Of a stretch of DNA of 64,000 nucleotides, positions 39,664-48,422 are shown piece after piece. The position numbers and the translations under genes are program-made. The notes below the pieces were generated by a model that saw nothing but the letters and a program-made list of their open reading frames with translations, was not told where the DNA came from and ran no database searches. The stretch's first letter is position 1; each line of letters starts with the position of its first letter. This DNA comes from an uncultured Hyphomicrobiales bacterium (GTDB lineage Bacteria; Pseudomonadota; Alphaproteobacteria; Rhizobiales; Beijerinckiaceae), in contig CAIZGQ010000073.1 of the NCBI GenBank assembly GCA_903932565.1, positions 1 to 64,000 of the forward strand. The letters run 5' to 3'.

Positions 39664-39978
39664 GATCCGGCGGTACCTCCCCCTGCTTCAAGTGTCGCGG
39701 ACAGGGAACACACGTCTCTGATGAAGTGCCTGCCGCCGACGGTCGCAAGGCCGTAAGGATGGGTGAATCGGAGAAATGCGGCGTGGTCTGCGCGTGACTT
39801 GACAATTCGGTGAAGTTCGCGCAGATTGCCGTACCTGATGTTCCCTCCACGCGCTGTGGAGGTAGAGCGGACAGAGACGGGCGTAGTCGCAGTCTCAGTC
39901 ATTTGTCACCGCAAGCTGCGGGACTAAGGTTTCCAATCCGGCAAGCGGCTGGACGAGCCCAATCTCGGTGAGCTTGTC
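39664..39978 (+). other. Structured capsid leader with a start-less zinc ORF
   Basis: No normal gene is seen in this 315-base gap. Up to the stop at 39797 a frame reads CFKCRGQG, then GESEKCGVVCA, a two-pair zinc ribbon, but it has no ATG, GTG or TTG start; it may be a relic. Then come TTGACA (39799-39804), hairpin CCTCCAC/GTGGAGG (39844-39862), GAGAC/GTCTC (about 39875-39897) and CCGCA/TGCGG (about 39908-39920). Together they look like a promoter and a folded leader for the head genes. Confidence 0.5.
39799..39827 (+). promoter_or_regulatory. Possible promoter of the capsid operon
   Basis: Perfect TTGACA -35 (39799-39804), 17 bases, then CAGATT, only 3 of 6 matches to the -10. Position, upstream of the most highly needed virion genes and just downstream of the metabolic island, supports it. 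A phage-modified specificity could explain the weak -10. Confidence 0.4.
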
Positions 39979-40563
39979 ATGGCTAATACGCAGGCCCAAT
40001 TTGGGTTTCAGCATTTCGGATATCTTCAGGGCGGTGCGCCTGACTACCAGCAGAGCAAGGGACTGATCCAGTCGACCTTCTCGACCAAGATTTACTTTGG
40101 TGACCCCGTCATCAAGTCTGCGGCCTCCCAATACATGACCCTGATGACCTCCACCACGACAGCGGTGTGGGGTATTTTTGTGGGCTGTACCTATACGCCG
40201 ACTGGCAGTGCTCCCGTCTGGTCGCCTTGGTGGCCCGGTGCTGCGGCTGCGGACGCCACTGGCTATGTCATCGATGCTCCGAATGCTCTGTTCAAGGTTG
40301 CGGCTCTTCTGACCGCAGTTCCGGCGACGGCGATCGGGCAAAACATTGGTTTCTCTACCGGCGCAGGCGGCACCACCGTCGGCGGCGGGTTCTCGACGTA
40401 CACTGTCGATCAGTCGACGCTAACAACCAGCAATGGTTTTCCATTCCAAGTCTATTCGATGTATCCGGGCGTGGGTAACGGGTCCGACACGACGACCAAC
40501 TACAATTGGGTCATCGTATCGTTCGCGAACCAGCGCTTCCGGACGTTGACTGGCGTGGCATAA
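39979..40563 (+). CDS. Head decoration or capsid-associated protein, 194 aa
   Basis: MANTQAQFGFQHFGYLQGGA and DYQQSKGLIQSTFSTKIYFG open a beta-rich protein; FGDPVIKSAASQYMTLMTST and VWGIFVGCTYTP follow, the pattern of small capsid-decorating or stabilising proteins encoded just before the capsid gene. First gene after the folded leader. Assigned by position and composition. Confidence 0.65.
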   Translation: MANTQAQFGFQHFGYLQGGAPDYQQSKGLIQSTFSTKIYFGDPVIKSAASQYMTLMTSTTTAVWGIFVGCTYTPTGSAPVWSPWWPGAAAADATGYVIDAPNALFKVAALLTAVPATAIGQNIGFSTGAGGTTVGGGFSTYTVDQSTLTTSNGFPFQVYSMYPGVGNGSDTTTNYNWVIVSFANQRFRTLTGVA

Positions 40564-40578
40564 TAGGGAGCATGACCA

Positions 40579-41493
40579 ATGCCTATTTCTCTCGCTAGTA
40601 TACGTTCTGAACTGCTCCCCGGTCTGTTCGATGTTCGGGGTTCGTATGACATGATCCCGCGTCAGTGGGACAAGGTCTTCAAAACCCACAAATCGGCAAT
40701 GGCCGTTGAGCGTTCGACGCAGATGGCGTTCGTTGCGCTGCCGTTCCTTAAGGATGAAGGTGCGGCTACGCAGTTCGACAATCAGTCTGGCGAGCGATTC
40801 ACTTGGGCATTCGTGCATATCGAGGTGGCGTTGGGCTACGCGATTACACGCAAAGCCATCGATGACAATCTGTACAAGGCTCAGTTCAACCCCACCAACC
40901 TGAAACTCCAAGAGGCGTTCGCGCAGTTCAAGGAAATTCAGGCCGCGAACATCTTCAATCTGGGCACGACCTACAACAGTGCGCAGGTTGGTGACGGTGT
41001 GGCGTTCTTCTCGACGTCGCATCCGTATGATGGCGGTACTTGGGCCAACACCTCGACGGTTCCGAAGTCACTCAACGAGTCGACGCTGCTTGCGGACATG
41101 ACCAACGTCCGTGCCCAGTTTGTCAACGAGCGTGGCCTCCGCATTCTGGCTCGAGCCCGTCGCCTGATCGTTCCGCCGAATCTTGAAGCGGTTGCGATCC
41201 GCCTGACCAAGACTGAGCTTCGTCCCGGCACTGCGGACAACGACGTCAACGCGATCCTATCTCTCTCAGGTGGTCTGCCGGAAGGCTTCATCGTGCTGGA
41301 CTTCCTGACGTCGAACTTCGCTTGGTTCCTGACGACCAACATCGAAGGCCTGATCCATATGCTTCGTATTCCTTACGAAAGCGATATGTGGGTCGACAAC
41401 ATCACCGACAACCTGTTGGTGAAGGCCTACGAGCGTTATTCGTTCGGCATCAACGATCCTCGCGCCGCTTGGGGCGAGTTCCCGACTGCGTAA
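40579..41493 (+). CDS. Major capsid protein, 304 aa
   Basis: HK97-type capsid of the Mu gpT-like/podoviral kind: MPISLASIRSELLPGLFDVR at the N-arm, then an E-loop-like KDEGAATQFDNQSGERFTW, and FFSTSHPYDGGTWANTST, a motif commonly seen in such capsids. C-terminal P-domain: RRLIVPPNLEAVAIRLTKTE and LIHMLRIPYESDMWVDNITD. Length (about 33 kDa) and position after a decoration gene agree. The scaffold gene is far upstream. Confidence 0.88.
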   Translation: MPISLASIRSELLPGLFDVRGSYDMIPRQWDKVFKTHKSAMAVERSTQMAFVALPFLKDEGAATQFDNQSGERFTWAFVHIEVALGYAITRKAIDDNLYKAQFNPTNLKLQEAFAQFKEIQAANIFNLGTTYNSAQVGDGVAFFSTSHPYDGGTWANTSTVPKSLNESTLLADMTNVRAQFVNERGLRILARARRLIVPPNLEAVAIRLTKTELRPGTADNDVNAILSLSGGLPEGFIVLDFLTSNFAWFLTTNIEGLIHMLRIPYESDMWVDNITDNLLVKAYERYSFGINDPRAAWGEFPTA

Positions 41494-41519
41494 TTCAGCG
41501 ATGACAAGGAGACGAGCTC

Positions 41520-42776
41520 ATGGCTGAAACACTGCTTCGCGGCCCCGGTATTAGCATCGGGTCATTGATGGACGGGCGCGTCGAGCCATTCGACGGCCCC
41601 TCCATTAGCTATCAAGGCGATATGGTCCCTGACCCGCGTCAGTCCCCAGCGAACAAGGATGGGTTGAGCCCCGGTGTGGTCAAGGGGTTCTTCAATAACC
41701 CGTACTTTGTGCTGATTGACGTTGTCCCACAGGCCAACAGTACGACTACGATTGCTGCATCTCAGGTTCCGTCGACTACTGCTGGCGTTGCTTTGGCTCT
41801 GACTACCGCGGTTCTCGGCACTGCGGCTGGCGTTCAGGTCTGGACACCCGGCATCACCATCTACAACGCCAGCACTGGCGGTACGGCCTCTGTCGGAGCG
41901 ATCGACTTCGGTTTCACCACCGGTACTACTGCGGCCAACTCCACGACGGTTGTTGTTGTAGATAACTCGCAGTTTACGATTGGCCAGTGGATCGTCATTG
42001 GTGGCGCTGGATCTGGCTCTGCCACCAACGTGCAATTGTTCACTCAGGTACAGAGCAAATCGACCAACACCACGGTAATCACGGTTTCCCCTGCTGCCGC
42101 GACGGCATTGAACAATGCTCCGATCGGTCAGGGTAATCTGTATAATACGTTACTGCCGCCAGCTACGCAGTTCGGGCCTGCTGCAGCGTCTGCCAATGCG
42201 TCAGAACCTTACAGGCTGGCTGGTTTCGGTCTTACCTTCGATTCCTTGCAGGGCTCTTGCCGCGCCTTGAGTGTTGCGGCGGCATCGGTTGGTTCGGGAA
42301 CCACGACGCTGCTGGCCTCTGGTTATGATATCTACGGCTACCCGATGACGGAATCTATCACTGCGAACGGCACTACCGTGGTCAACGGCAAGAAGGCATT
42401 CAAGTACGTTGCCAGCGTTGTGACTGCTGGTACGGCGGCAACTTCCGGTGCGCCAGCCGCGGTATCTGTTGGTATTTCCGACGTGTTCGGCGTAAATATT
42501 CGCTCCGACAAGTGGGAATATCTGAACATCTTCTGGAATGGTGGCTTTGCCATCAACAACACCGGCTGGACCAAGGCGCTTTCGACAACTTCTAGCTCCA
42601 CGACCGTTGACGTTCGTGGTACACAGAACGTGTCGACGGCATTGACCGGTACTGGTGTCGCGGCACCGACTGATGGTGTTCGTCGTTTGACGATCATGAT
42701 GTCGGTTCCGGTTCAGAACATGATCAACGCCACTCCGCTCAACAGTTCCACCCTCTTCGGCACGACACAGGCATAA
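41520..42776 (+). CDS. Thr/Gly/Ala-rich virion protein, 418 aa
   Basis: An N-terminal GRVEPFDGPSISYQGDMVPD segment is followed by long Ser/Thr/Ala beta-rich stretches, including a TTVVVVDNSQFTIGQWIVIG strand pair. The composition and place, directly after the capsid, fit a head fibre, decoration or minor capsid protein. No enzymatic motif. Confidence 0.6.
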   Translation: MAETLLRGPGISIGSLMDGRVEPFDGPSISYQGDMVPDPRQSPANKDGLSPGVVKGFFNNPYFVLIDVVPQANSTTTIAASQVPSTTAGVALALTTAVLGTAAGVQVWTPGITIYNASTGGTASVGAIDFGFTTGTTAANSTTVVVVDNSQFTIGQWIVIGGAGSGSATNVQLFTQVQSKSTNTTVITVSPAAATALNNAPIGQGNLYNTLLPPATQFGPAAASANASEPYRLAGFGLTFDSLQGSCRALSVAAASVGSGTTTLLASGYDIYGYPMTESITANGTTVVNGKKAFKYVASVVTAGTAATSGAPAAVSVGISDVFGVNIRSDKWEYLNIFWNGGFAINNTGWTKALSTTSSSTTVDVRGTQNVSTALTGTGVAAPTDGVRRLTIMMSVPVQNMINATPLNSSTLFGTTQA

Positions 42777-42787
42777 GGAGCCTAGAT

Positions 42788-43114
42788 ATGGCTAATCGAC
42801 ACAATGTTCAGCGTAAGAAGGGCGGTCGCATTGGCATCGTTGCCGCTGGCAATAAGGATGTCATTGAAGAAGCCAAGGACGACAAGGACGGTGCCGAGAC
42901 TGGCTATGAGCGCAAGCGCGGTGGCAAGGTCAAGAAGGGCAAGAAGCATGAGGTCGAGGGCAAGGAAGCTAAGAAGCGCTTCGATCGTCCCGGTCGCAAG
43001 AGCGGTGGTGCCGTTGGTGCCAATCGTTCACCGCTCTCTACCGCTCATAGCGGTGGCCATGGTGTTGACGGATCTAGCGATCCGAAAGATACCTACGGCG
43101 GTACGCCTTCCTGA
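42788..43114 (+). CDS. Small very basic virion protein with GG motifs, 108 aa
   Basis: Lys/Arg/Gly-rich: QRKKGGRIGIVAAGNKDVIE, ERKRGGKVKKGKK and GRKSGGAVGANRSPL. It resembles the 27110 protein in its K/R-x-GG motifs. Probably unfolded and DNA-binding or packed in the head. Ends on the next start (ATG in TGATG form). Confidence 0.6.
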   Translation: MANRHNVQRKKGGRIGIVAAGNKDVIEEAKDDKDGAETGYERKRGGKVKKGKKHEVEGKEAKKRFDRPGRKSGGAVGANRSPLSTAHSGGHGVDGSSDPKDTYGGTPS

Positions 43115-43362
43115 TGTCTCGTCTTACGGCATCTAGTCGTAAGAAAATACCGACGAAGAACTTCGGCGGTCCCGATAGAAGCTACCCGATTGAGGATGCT
43201 TCACACGCAAGGAATGCGCTGGCTCGAGTTTCTCAATTCGGAACGCCAGCGCTGAAGGCCAAAGTAAGGGCAAAGGTCAAGGCGAAGTATCCCGGCATTG
43301 CCATGAAGATGTACGGTGGCGAGGTAGCCCACAGAGCGGATAGGCCTCGTCGCAAGAAATAA
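43114..43362 (+). CDS. Small basic virion protein, 82 aa
   Basis: FGGPDRSYPIEDASHARNAL and KAKVRAKVKAKYPGIAMK form the 'YPI.D..HARNAL.R..Q......K..V...V..KYP.I' block common in phage structural proteins of unknown role (seen often as a C-terminal tail of head proteins). Ends with YGGEVAHRADRPRRKK, another GG motif. Confidence 0.7.
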   Translation: MSRLTASSRKKIPTKNFGGPDRSYPIEDASHARNALARVSQFGTPALKAKVRAKVKAKYPGIAMKMYGGEVAHRADRPRRKK

Positions 43363-43377
43363 CGAGGACCGATCCAG

Positions 43378-43758
43378 ATGGGTATGCCAACCTTACTCAC
43401 AGCCAACGGAACTGGCACTAGTGCCGTCATCTGGTTTCCTGACTGGATGCAAACCCCGTTTAATATTGGCATTCAGTGTGTCGTGGCTGGAACGGCCACG
43501 TTCAATGTCGAGCATACGTTGGACAACATCGACGTCACGCAGATAGGTCCGTTCAGCGGGAATGCCAATGCCACGACCGCAGCTAATGCTACATGGGTAG
43601 CCAATCCCGGCATCACGCTGGCCACAACCACCATCAATGGAAACTACGCCTTTCCGGTGCGGGCACTGAGAATTAACATTCTCTCTGCGTCGGGCCCCGG
43701 CGGCGTTGGAACGGGAAGTGTTTCGGCTCAATTCATCCAAGCAACATTTGGGCGGTGA
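43378..43758 (+). CDS. Small beta-rich virion protein, 126 aa
   Basis: FPDWMQTPFNIGIQCVVAGT, ATFNVEHTLDNI and INGNYAFPVRALRINIL give a beta-sandwich pattern that recurs in phage head proteins, where 'PFNIG..V.V.GT.TYTVEHT.D' and 'NGNYA.PVTA.R.NV' are typical. Likely a capsid-decorating protein. Confidence 0.65.
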   Translation: MGMPTLLTANGTGTSAVIWFPDWMQTPFNIGIQCVVAGTATFNVEHTLDNIDVTQIGPFSGNANATTAANATWVANPGITLATTTINGNYAFPVRALRINILSASGPGGVGTGSVSAQFIQATFGR

Positions 43759-43761
43759 TGT

Positions 43762-44226
43762 ATGACTGGGGTCGTCGTAAGCGGGGCTGCATTGGCCCTA
43801 TTGACGACCAGCGACATCAAGGTCAATGGTGTCGCATATACTGGGTTCCCGCTGGTTTATGGCAACGGCCTTATTGTCGGTGGGCTCATTCTTAACCTGT
43901 CTGCGGCTACGATCGCATCGACGGCGGCGACGTCAACCCTCATCGGCAATTTCTCTGTAAGCAACGGCACTGGAACGTACACCTATACGTTCACCAGCAA
44001 TCCGAGCTCGCTGTTTGCTATCAACGGCACTGCGCTTAGCAACGCCATATCCCCGCTCACCGCAGGCTCTGATCCCATCACCGTTAAGGCTGACAATGGG
44101 GCCGGTTCTGTGGTAATCTCTCCATTCCTGATAACTGTAATAGCTTCTGCTGGCGGGTTCAGTCCGTCGCTGGACTTCTCTAACGCTACCGACAGTATGT
44201 ATGCTGGAACCGTCATCCACTTCTAA
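43762..44226 (+). CDS. Cadherin/Ig-like virion protein, 154 aa
   Basis: GNFSVSNGTGTYTYTFTSNP, SSLFAINGTALSNAISPLTA and PITVKADNGAGSVV look like one cadherin-like/Ig-type beta domain of the kind displayed on phage heads for surface adhesion. The N-terminal 60 residues are hydrophobic and could anchor it to the capsid. Assigned by pattern. Confidence 0.6.
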   Translation: MTGVVVSGAALALLTTSDIKVNGVAYTGFPLVYGNGLIVGGLILNLSAATIASTAATSTLIGNFSVSNGTGTYTYTFTSNPSSLFAINGTALSNAISPLTAGSDPITVKADNGAGSVVISPFLITVIASAGGFSPSLDFSNATDSMYAGTVIHF

Positions 44227-44239
44227 GTGAGATTAGATC

Positions 44240-44872
44240 ATGAGCAAAATCCTGAATAAAGTTTGGCCAACAATCGCATTCACGCTTTTATCAAGCGGTG
44301 CGGCAAATGCTGTGTGTTCGCAGATTCCGCTGAACATCAAGGATGCGAGTGGCAACACGGTGGCTATGAGCTCCGGAACGGCAGGAGACACCAACTGCAA
44401 AACCTACATTGACGCGGATTCGGCCAGCGTTCTGTATGGAATCTTGGCGCAGATCAATACGGCGGCATTGGCGTCCATCCCGGCGGGCACAGCAATTGTT
44501 GGCTATGTTTCCAGCGATCCTTGCTTGCAGAAGACCAAGACCAATCTGGCCATCTCACAGGCTACGACATTCAGTCAGCAGCTTGTCGCCCTAGCTGCAG
44601 GGTCGGCAATCAATGTTTGCTCCATGTTTGTGATATCAGCATCGGCTAATGCTCTAGCACTTACAAACGGGACTGGGACCAACTGTGCAAACGGATCTAC
44701 GGCACTCATTGGAAGCCTAACCTTGGCAAGCAGTGTATCGCTTGCGGCTAACGGTGGTTGGACCTTGGGTAACGGCGCAGGGACCATACTGATTGCGGCG
44801 GCTGGACAGGAACTGTGCATGCTCACATCGACTGGCGTGATCGCTGGCAACCTGACCTATGTCTATCAATAA
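44240..44872 (+). CDS. Ala/Thr/Gly-rich protein with a Sec signal peptide, 210 aa
   Basis: MSKILNKVWPTIAFTLLSSG then AANAVCSQ is a canonical signal peptide with an Ala-x-Ala site. The mature part is low-complexity beta (SASANALALTNGTGTNC) with several Cys that could form disulphides in the periplasm. An exported protein among head genes is unusual; it could be a periplasmic accessory or a host-derived passenger. Confidence 0.6.
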   Translation: MSKILNKVWPTIAFTLLSSGAANAVCSQIPLNIKDASGNTVAMSSGTAGDTNCKTYIDADSASVLYGILAQINTAALASIPAGTAIVGYVSSDPCLQKTKTNLAISQATTFSQQLVALAAGSAINVCSMFVISASANALALTNGTGTNCANGSTALIGSLTLASSVSLAANGGWTLGNGAGTILIAAAGQELCMLTSTGVIAGNLTYVYQ

Positions 44873-44884
44873 TGGGAGTGCGAC

Positions 44885-45121
44885 ATGGAAGAGAAAGTTG
44901 GCGCTCTATTGGTGTCACTTGTTGCGACAGTTGCATTTGGTGCCGTGTTGTTTTTCTGGGTTATTCGTCCTCCAACCGTCAACAGTGATGTCCTCAATGT
45001 TTTGGTCGGGGCTCTTTCCGCTGGCTACATTCAAACTCTCAACTATTGGTTTGGTTCCTCTGCCGGGTCAAAACAGAAAGACACGACGATCTCTAACCTC
45101 GCTGGTGGGACCAAGGCGTGA
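44885..45121 (+). CDS. Holin-like two-span membrane protein, 78 aa
   Basis: GALLVSLVATVAFGAVLFFW is one transmembrane helix; VLVGALSAGYIQTLNYWFGS is a second, followed by SSAGSKQKDTTIS. The second span with 'NYWFGSSAGSKQKD' is common in phage putative holins. Stop overlaps the adaptor start (GTGA). The endolysin is 18 kb away, so a lysis role is tentative. Confidence 0.55.
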   Translation: MEEKVGALLVSLVATVAFGAVLFFWVIRPPTVNSDVLNVLVGALSAGYIQTLNYWFGSSAGSKQKDTTISNLAGGTKA

Positions 45122-45810
45122 CATCCTCCGGAACTTATACATTCAGCCTGTCAAACAGCGAGGGCATTCTCGCTGCCTTTGAACGTATCGGAATGGACCC
45201 GTCAGAACTGAAGCAACGTCACTTCATGACGGCTCGACGGGAATTGAATCTTCTCAACGGTGAATGGTCGAACAAGCAGGTCAACCTGTGGGAGGTGACG
45301 CTCAGCTCGATCGCACTGGTGTCTGGAACGGCCACCTACACGCTTCCGGCCAGCGTGGTGATGGTTCTGGATGCATACTACAGCACCAATCAGGGCACCT
45401 CTACGCAGACTGACCTGTTCATGAATCCGATGAGCCGGGATGAGTATGCTGGATATCCTCAGAAGCAGACACCGGGCCAACCTACAATGTACTGGTTCAG
45501 TCGCCAGATCACGCCCACGCTGACGATCTATCCCGTCTACAATCTCAGCACCACGAACTATATTAATTATTACGCCTGTACCCAGATCCAAGACGCAAAC
45601 CTGCCAAGTGGGTCTACTCCAGACATTCCGTTTTTATGGTATGATGCCATGGTAGCGGGGATGTCCCACCGTCTCGCTCGAGTGTTCAAGCCAGAGTTGG
45701 AAGACAAGCGTAAAGTTGATGCCAAGGAAGCGTGGGAAACCGCGGCTTCCCAGAACATAGAGAACACCAATTTGACCATCACCCCTAATCTTGGGTCGTA
45801 CTACAGATGA
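45118..45810 (+). CDS. P22 gp4-like head-tail adaptor, 230 aa
   Basis: Helical N-terminus with GILAAFERIGMDPSELKQRH, then RRELNLLNGEWSNKQVNLWE, the layout of the P22 gp4/T7 gp11 adaptor. The middle is beta (TYTLPASVVMVLDAYYSTNQ). C-terminal helices PFLWYDAMVAGMSHRLARVF and KRKVDAKEAWETAASQN follow. It would sit beneath the portal and carry the tail nozzle. The HNH gene invades the junction to the next gene. Confidence 0.75.
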   Translation: MTSSGTYTFSLSNSEGILAAFERIGMDPSELKQRHFMTARRELNLLNGEWSNKQVNLWEVTLSSIALVSGTATYTLPASVVMVLDAYYSTNQGTSTQTDLFMNPMSRDEYAGYPQKQTPGQPTMYWFSRQITPTLTIYPVYNLSTTNYINYYACTQIQDANLPSGSTPDIPFLWYDAMVAGMSHRLARVFKPELEDKRKVDAKEAWETAASQNIENTNLTITPNLGSYYR

Positions 45811-46319
45811 AGCCAAGCGACATTGAAAAAGGTCTATCTGCCGATCGCCTTCGCGAGGTACTGCGCTATGAGCCAGAGACTGGCAAATTCTTTTGGCTGA
45901 AAGGAAACAACCAAAAGAAGGCTGGAGATGAGGCGGGATGGGCCGAAACAAAAACCAGATATATCCGAATAACCATCTTTGGACAGCGGTATTTGGCCCA
46001 TAGACTTGCGTGGCTGTATGTGACTGGTGAATGGCCACACGACAGGATTGATCATAAAAATATGGGTCGGCCCGACAATCGATGGGAAAACCTTCGCCAA
46101 GCCAGCGACAGTCAAAACAGTGCAAATCAAAAAACGTCAAAGAAGAATATGCTCGGCATTAAGGGGGTCCGTCTTCACGAATGCGGAAGATATACCGCTA
46201 GGATTTGCGTCGGTAGGAAATCCATGTACTTGGGGCTTTTTTATACCCCTGACGATGCAAGGGATGCCTACGCGAAGAAGGCGAGAGAAATATTTGGCGA
46301 ATTCGCGAGGACTAAATAA
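45807..46319 (+). CDS. HNH homing endonuclease with AP2-like tail, 170 aa
   Basis: LREVLRYEPETGKFFWLKGN is the standard N-terminal strand pair, ERIDHK and RPDNRWENLRQASDSQ is the HNH core (His-Asp, Asn, Asn), and GIKGVRLHECGRYTARICVG is the AP2-like end. It overlaps the adaptor by 4 bases and the following gene by 1 base (TAATG), so it was inserted without breaking either. Confidence 0.9.
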   Translation: MKPSDIEKGLSADRLREVLRYEPETGKFFWLKGNNQKKAGDEAGWAETKTRYIRITIFGQRYLAHRLAWLYVTGEWPHDRIDHKNMGRPDNRWENLRQASDSQNSANQKTSKKNMLGIKGVRLHECGRYTARICVGRKSMYLGLFYTPDDARDAYAKKAREIFGEFARTK

Positions 46320-46663
46320 TGCGCAAGCATCCCCGTCGAGCTCGAGTAGATCCGTCTCACCCATGCGCTTGGGGGACGAGCGATTCCAATGGAATGATTG
46401 GCCAACATAATAAAATGCGATGGAAGCATGATTGGCGTGGGAACAAGATCATCAATCTTCGTGTGTTGGTTCATGAGGACGAACTAGACAAGCCGCAGCG
46501 TCAGCTTGGCAACTTGGTTCTGCCTGCTGATCCGCCTCCGATCCGATACGCAAGGCCCGAGAACTATACGATCGATGAGACTACTCAGCGCATGACCTCT
46601 ACTGGGAAGATGCGTCTAACGATGGATGGAAAAGTCCGAATCCAGTCCAACGTGCAGAATTGA
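46319..46663 (+). CDS. Small virion-type protein, 114 aa
   Basis: RRARVDPSHPCAWGTSDSNG, MRWKHDWRGNKIINLRVLVH and RQLGNLVLPADPPPIRYARP. 'RVDP..P.AW.TCD.CG......L.WQ.DWRG' followed by 'LPADP.PI.NARPE' is a frequent phage protein beside adaptor and tail genes; here the zinc Cys pair is reduced to SDSNG. Function unknown. Confidence 0.65.
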   Translation: MRKHPRRARVDPSHPCAWGTSDSNGMIGQHNKMRWKHDWRGNKIINLRVLVHEDELDKPQRQLGNLVLPADPPPIRYARPENYTIDETTQRMTSTGKMRLTMDGKVRIQSNVQN

Positions 46664-46670
46664 GGGTGCT

Positions 46671-48422
46671 ATGGCCGCGGCAGTAGGAACAATCCCTTGG
46701 TTATCGACCTACCAGCCGGGTGCGCTCGCGATCGGGTCTACGGTCTTTCTCGAGATTGTGGATAGCACGAACGCTACTACTGCCCAGTCTTGGAACATCT
46801 CGCAGCAGGATCTGGTGGGCAAAGCGCCCAGCGTCATGAACTATGGCGTTCCGACTGCTACGGATCAGGTGGCGTTCTTCCAGAAGATCACCGGTCTGCC
46901 GATGCAGTGCGCGATCGGTGACCTTTCTATCCCGTCTGGCAATCTGCCCGCTGGCGGCGGCACCGGCACGTTTCTGGCCAAGGTATCGGCTACGAGCTAC
47001 TCGGCAAACTGGACTACAATTTCAAATCTAGTTTCTCCCGGCACAGGCCTGTTCAATTCCGGCACTGCCACTGCTTTGGTACTTGGTATTGCGACGGTTT
47101 CGATCGTCAGTTCGATGATTGCAACGGGAGCGATCGGCTCAACGCAGATAGCGGCGAATGCGGTCGGGTCTGCTCAGATGGCGAGCGGGATCATTGGCAC
47201 GTCTCAGATCGTTGCTAACTCCATCGGCTCCTCCCAGATGCAGAACAATGCCATCGGGACGGCGCAGTTGGCCACCAGTATTGGCCTGACTGGGTCGTTG
47301 AGCATCGGAACGGTCCTTGCCGTTGGAGGCACTGCCACTCTTAGCGGGGGCATGATTCTAAACGGTACGCTTGGTCTGACTGGAAATTCTGTTTTGACCG
47401 GTACATTCGGCGTAGTTGGAACGACGCTGGCAACCGGCACGTTCGGAATTGTCGGAACCACCAATATCACCGGCACATTCGTCAATGTTGGTACTGCTTC
47501 GTTCACTGGTGGCAACTTCAATGTGCTGGGGACAGCGACATTTACTGGTGTCCATGGGGTCATCGGTACAACCATAATTACCGGAACTCTGAGTGTAATC
47601 GGAACGTCTAATTTTAGCGCCGTAAACGTCACCGGAATTGTGTTGGTGAATGGAAGCGTTACGTTCACGTCCGGTGCGTTCAGCGTTATCGGCACAACGC
47701 TATTCACATCTGGTGCATTTGGCGTCGTCGGAACAGCAACGTTTACTTCAACTTTTGGAGTCGTTGGAACGACTGTTCATACCGGTGTTGTAAACATCAT
47801 CGGAACGACATCCATCACCGGATCTCTATTGCTTGGCAGCTTGGCTACTGGTGTATTGGTAAGCAGCGGTACTGGTGTTGTATCTGCGCAGGGCGGCATG
47901 GTGTTGCTGAATACGCTGTTACCGAATGCGATTGCGTCGGTTAGCGACACAACCAGCTTTACTAACTCCGCTTATCGAAGCTTCATGATCATGCTTGATA
48001 CGGTGTGCCCCGCCGCTCAAACCACCACGTTCCAGATGACTCTTGCTACGACTGGATCGGCATTTACGACGTCTGGATATGTTTCTATTGCGCAGATAAA
48101 TGTTAGCTCTGTGCTGGTTACGGATACGTCTACGTCTGCATTGTTGATCTCAGGAACTAGGGCCACCACGCAGCTTCAGACGTCGACTGTGCTTGGCGTC
48201 AGCGGGTTTATTAAATTCTTTAATCCGGCTAGCGCCGTAAATAACAAAACTATGGTTGGTTCACTTCAGTATCCAACGCCGGGCGCTATCGGAACTACGA
48301 CATTCGCCCAGTCTGATATCAACGGTGTATTTCAGAATGCATCACCCGTTACCGGGGTGAACTTCCTGTTCAACTCAGGTAATATCCAAACCGGCGTCAT
48401 TAAGATATTTGGCATCACATGA
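46671..48422 (+). CDS. Repetitive tail fibre / beta-helix protein, 583 aa
   Basis: ATG 46671. The N-terminal 120 residues (ALAIGSTVFLEIVDSTNATT) look like a virion-attachment domain. Then from about 155 to 400 come tandem short repeats around GT-F-G-V-V-G-T-T and GT-(x)-ITGT, as in left-handed or trimeric beta-helical fibres. The C-terminal 180 residues are a non-repetitive beta domain likely to bind the host. ORFs on the opposite strand are repeat shadows. Likely a side fibre. Confidence 0.75.
   Translation: MAAAVGTIPWLSTYQPGALAIGSTVFLEIVDSTNATTAQSWNISQQDLVGKAPSVMNYGVPTATDQVAFFQKITGLPMQCAIGDLSIPSGNLPAGGGTGTFLAKVSATSYSANWTTISNLVSPGTGLFNSGTATALVLGIATVSIVSSMIATGAIGSTQIAANAVGSAQMASGIIGTSQIVANSIGSSQMQNNAIGTAQLATSIGLTGSLSIGTVLAVGGTATLSGGMILNGTLGLTGNSVLTGTFGVVGTTLATGTFGIVGTTNITGTFVNVGTASFTGGNFNVLGTATFTGVHGVIGTTIITGTLSVIGTSNFSAVNVTGIVLVNGSVTFTSGAFSVIGTTLFTSGAFGVVGTATFTSTFGVVGTTVHTGVVNIIGTTSITGSLLLGSLATGVLVSSGTGVVSAQGGMVLLNTLLPNAIASVSDTTSFTNSAYRSFMIMLDTVCPAAQTTTFQMTLATTGSAFTTSGYVSIAQINVSSVLVTDTSTSALLISGTRATTQLQTSTVLGVSGFIKFFNPASAVNNKTMVGSLQYPTPGAIGTTTFAQSDINGVFQNASPVTGVNFLFNSGNIQTGVIKIFGIT

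Noticed and set aside
39664..39797. Zinc-ribbon frame (CFKC...CGVVC) as a CDS
   Set aside because: No acceptable start codon and no ribosome site in frame; kept only as a possible relic in the leader entry.
47204..47707. 167-aa minus-strand ORF over the repetitive fibre
   Set aside because: Pro/Val/Thr repeat product arising from the fibre's GT repeats.
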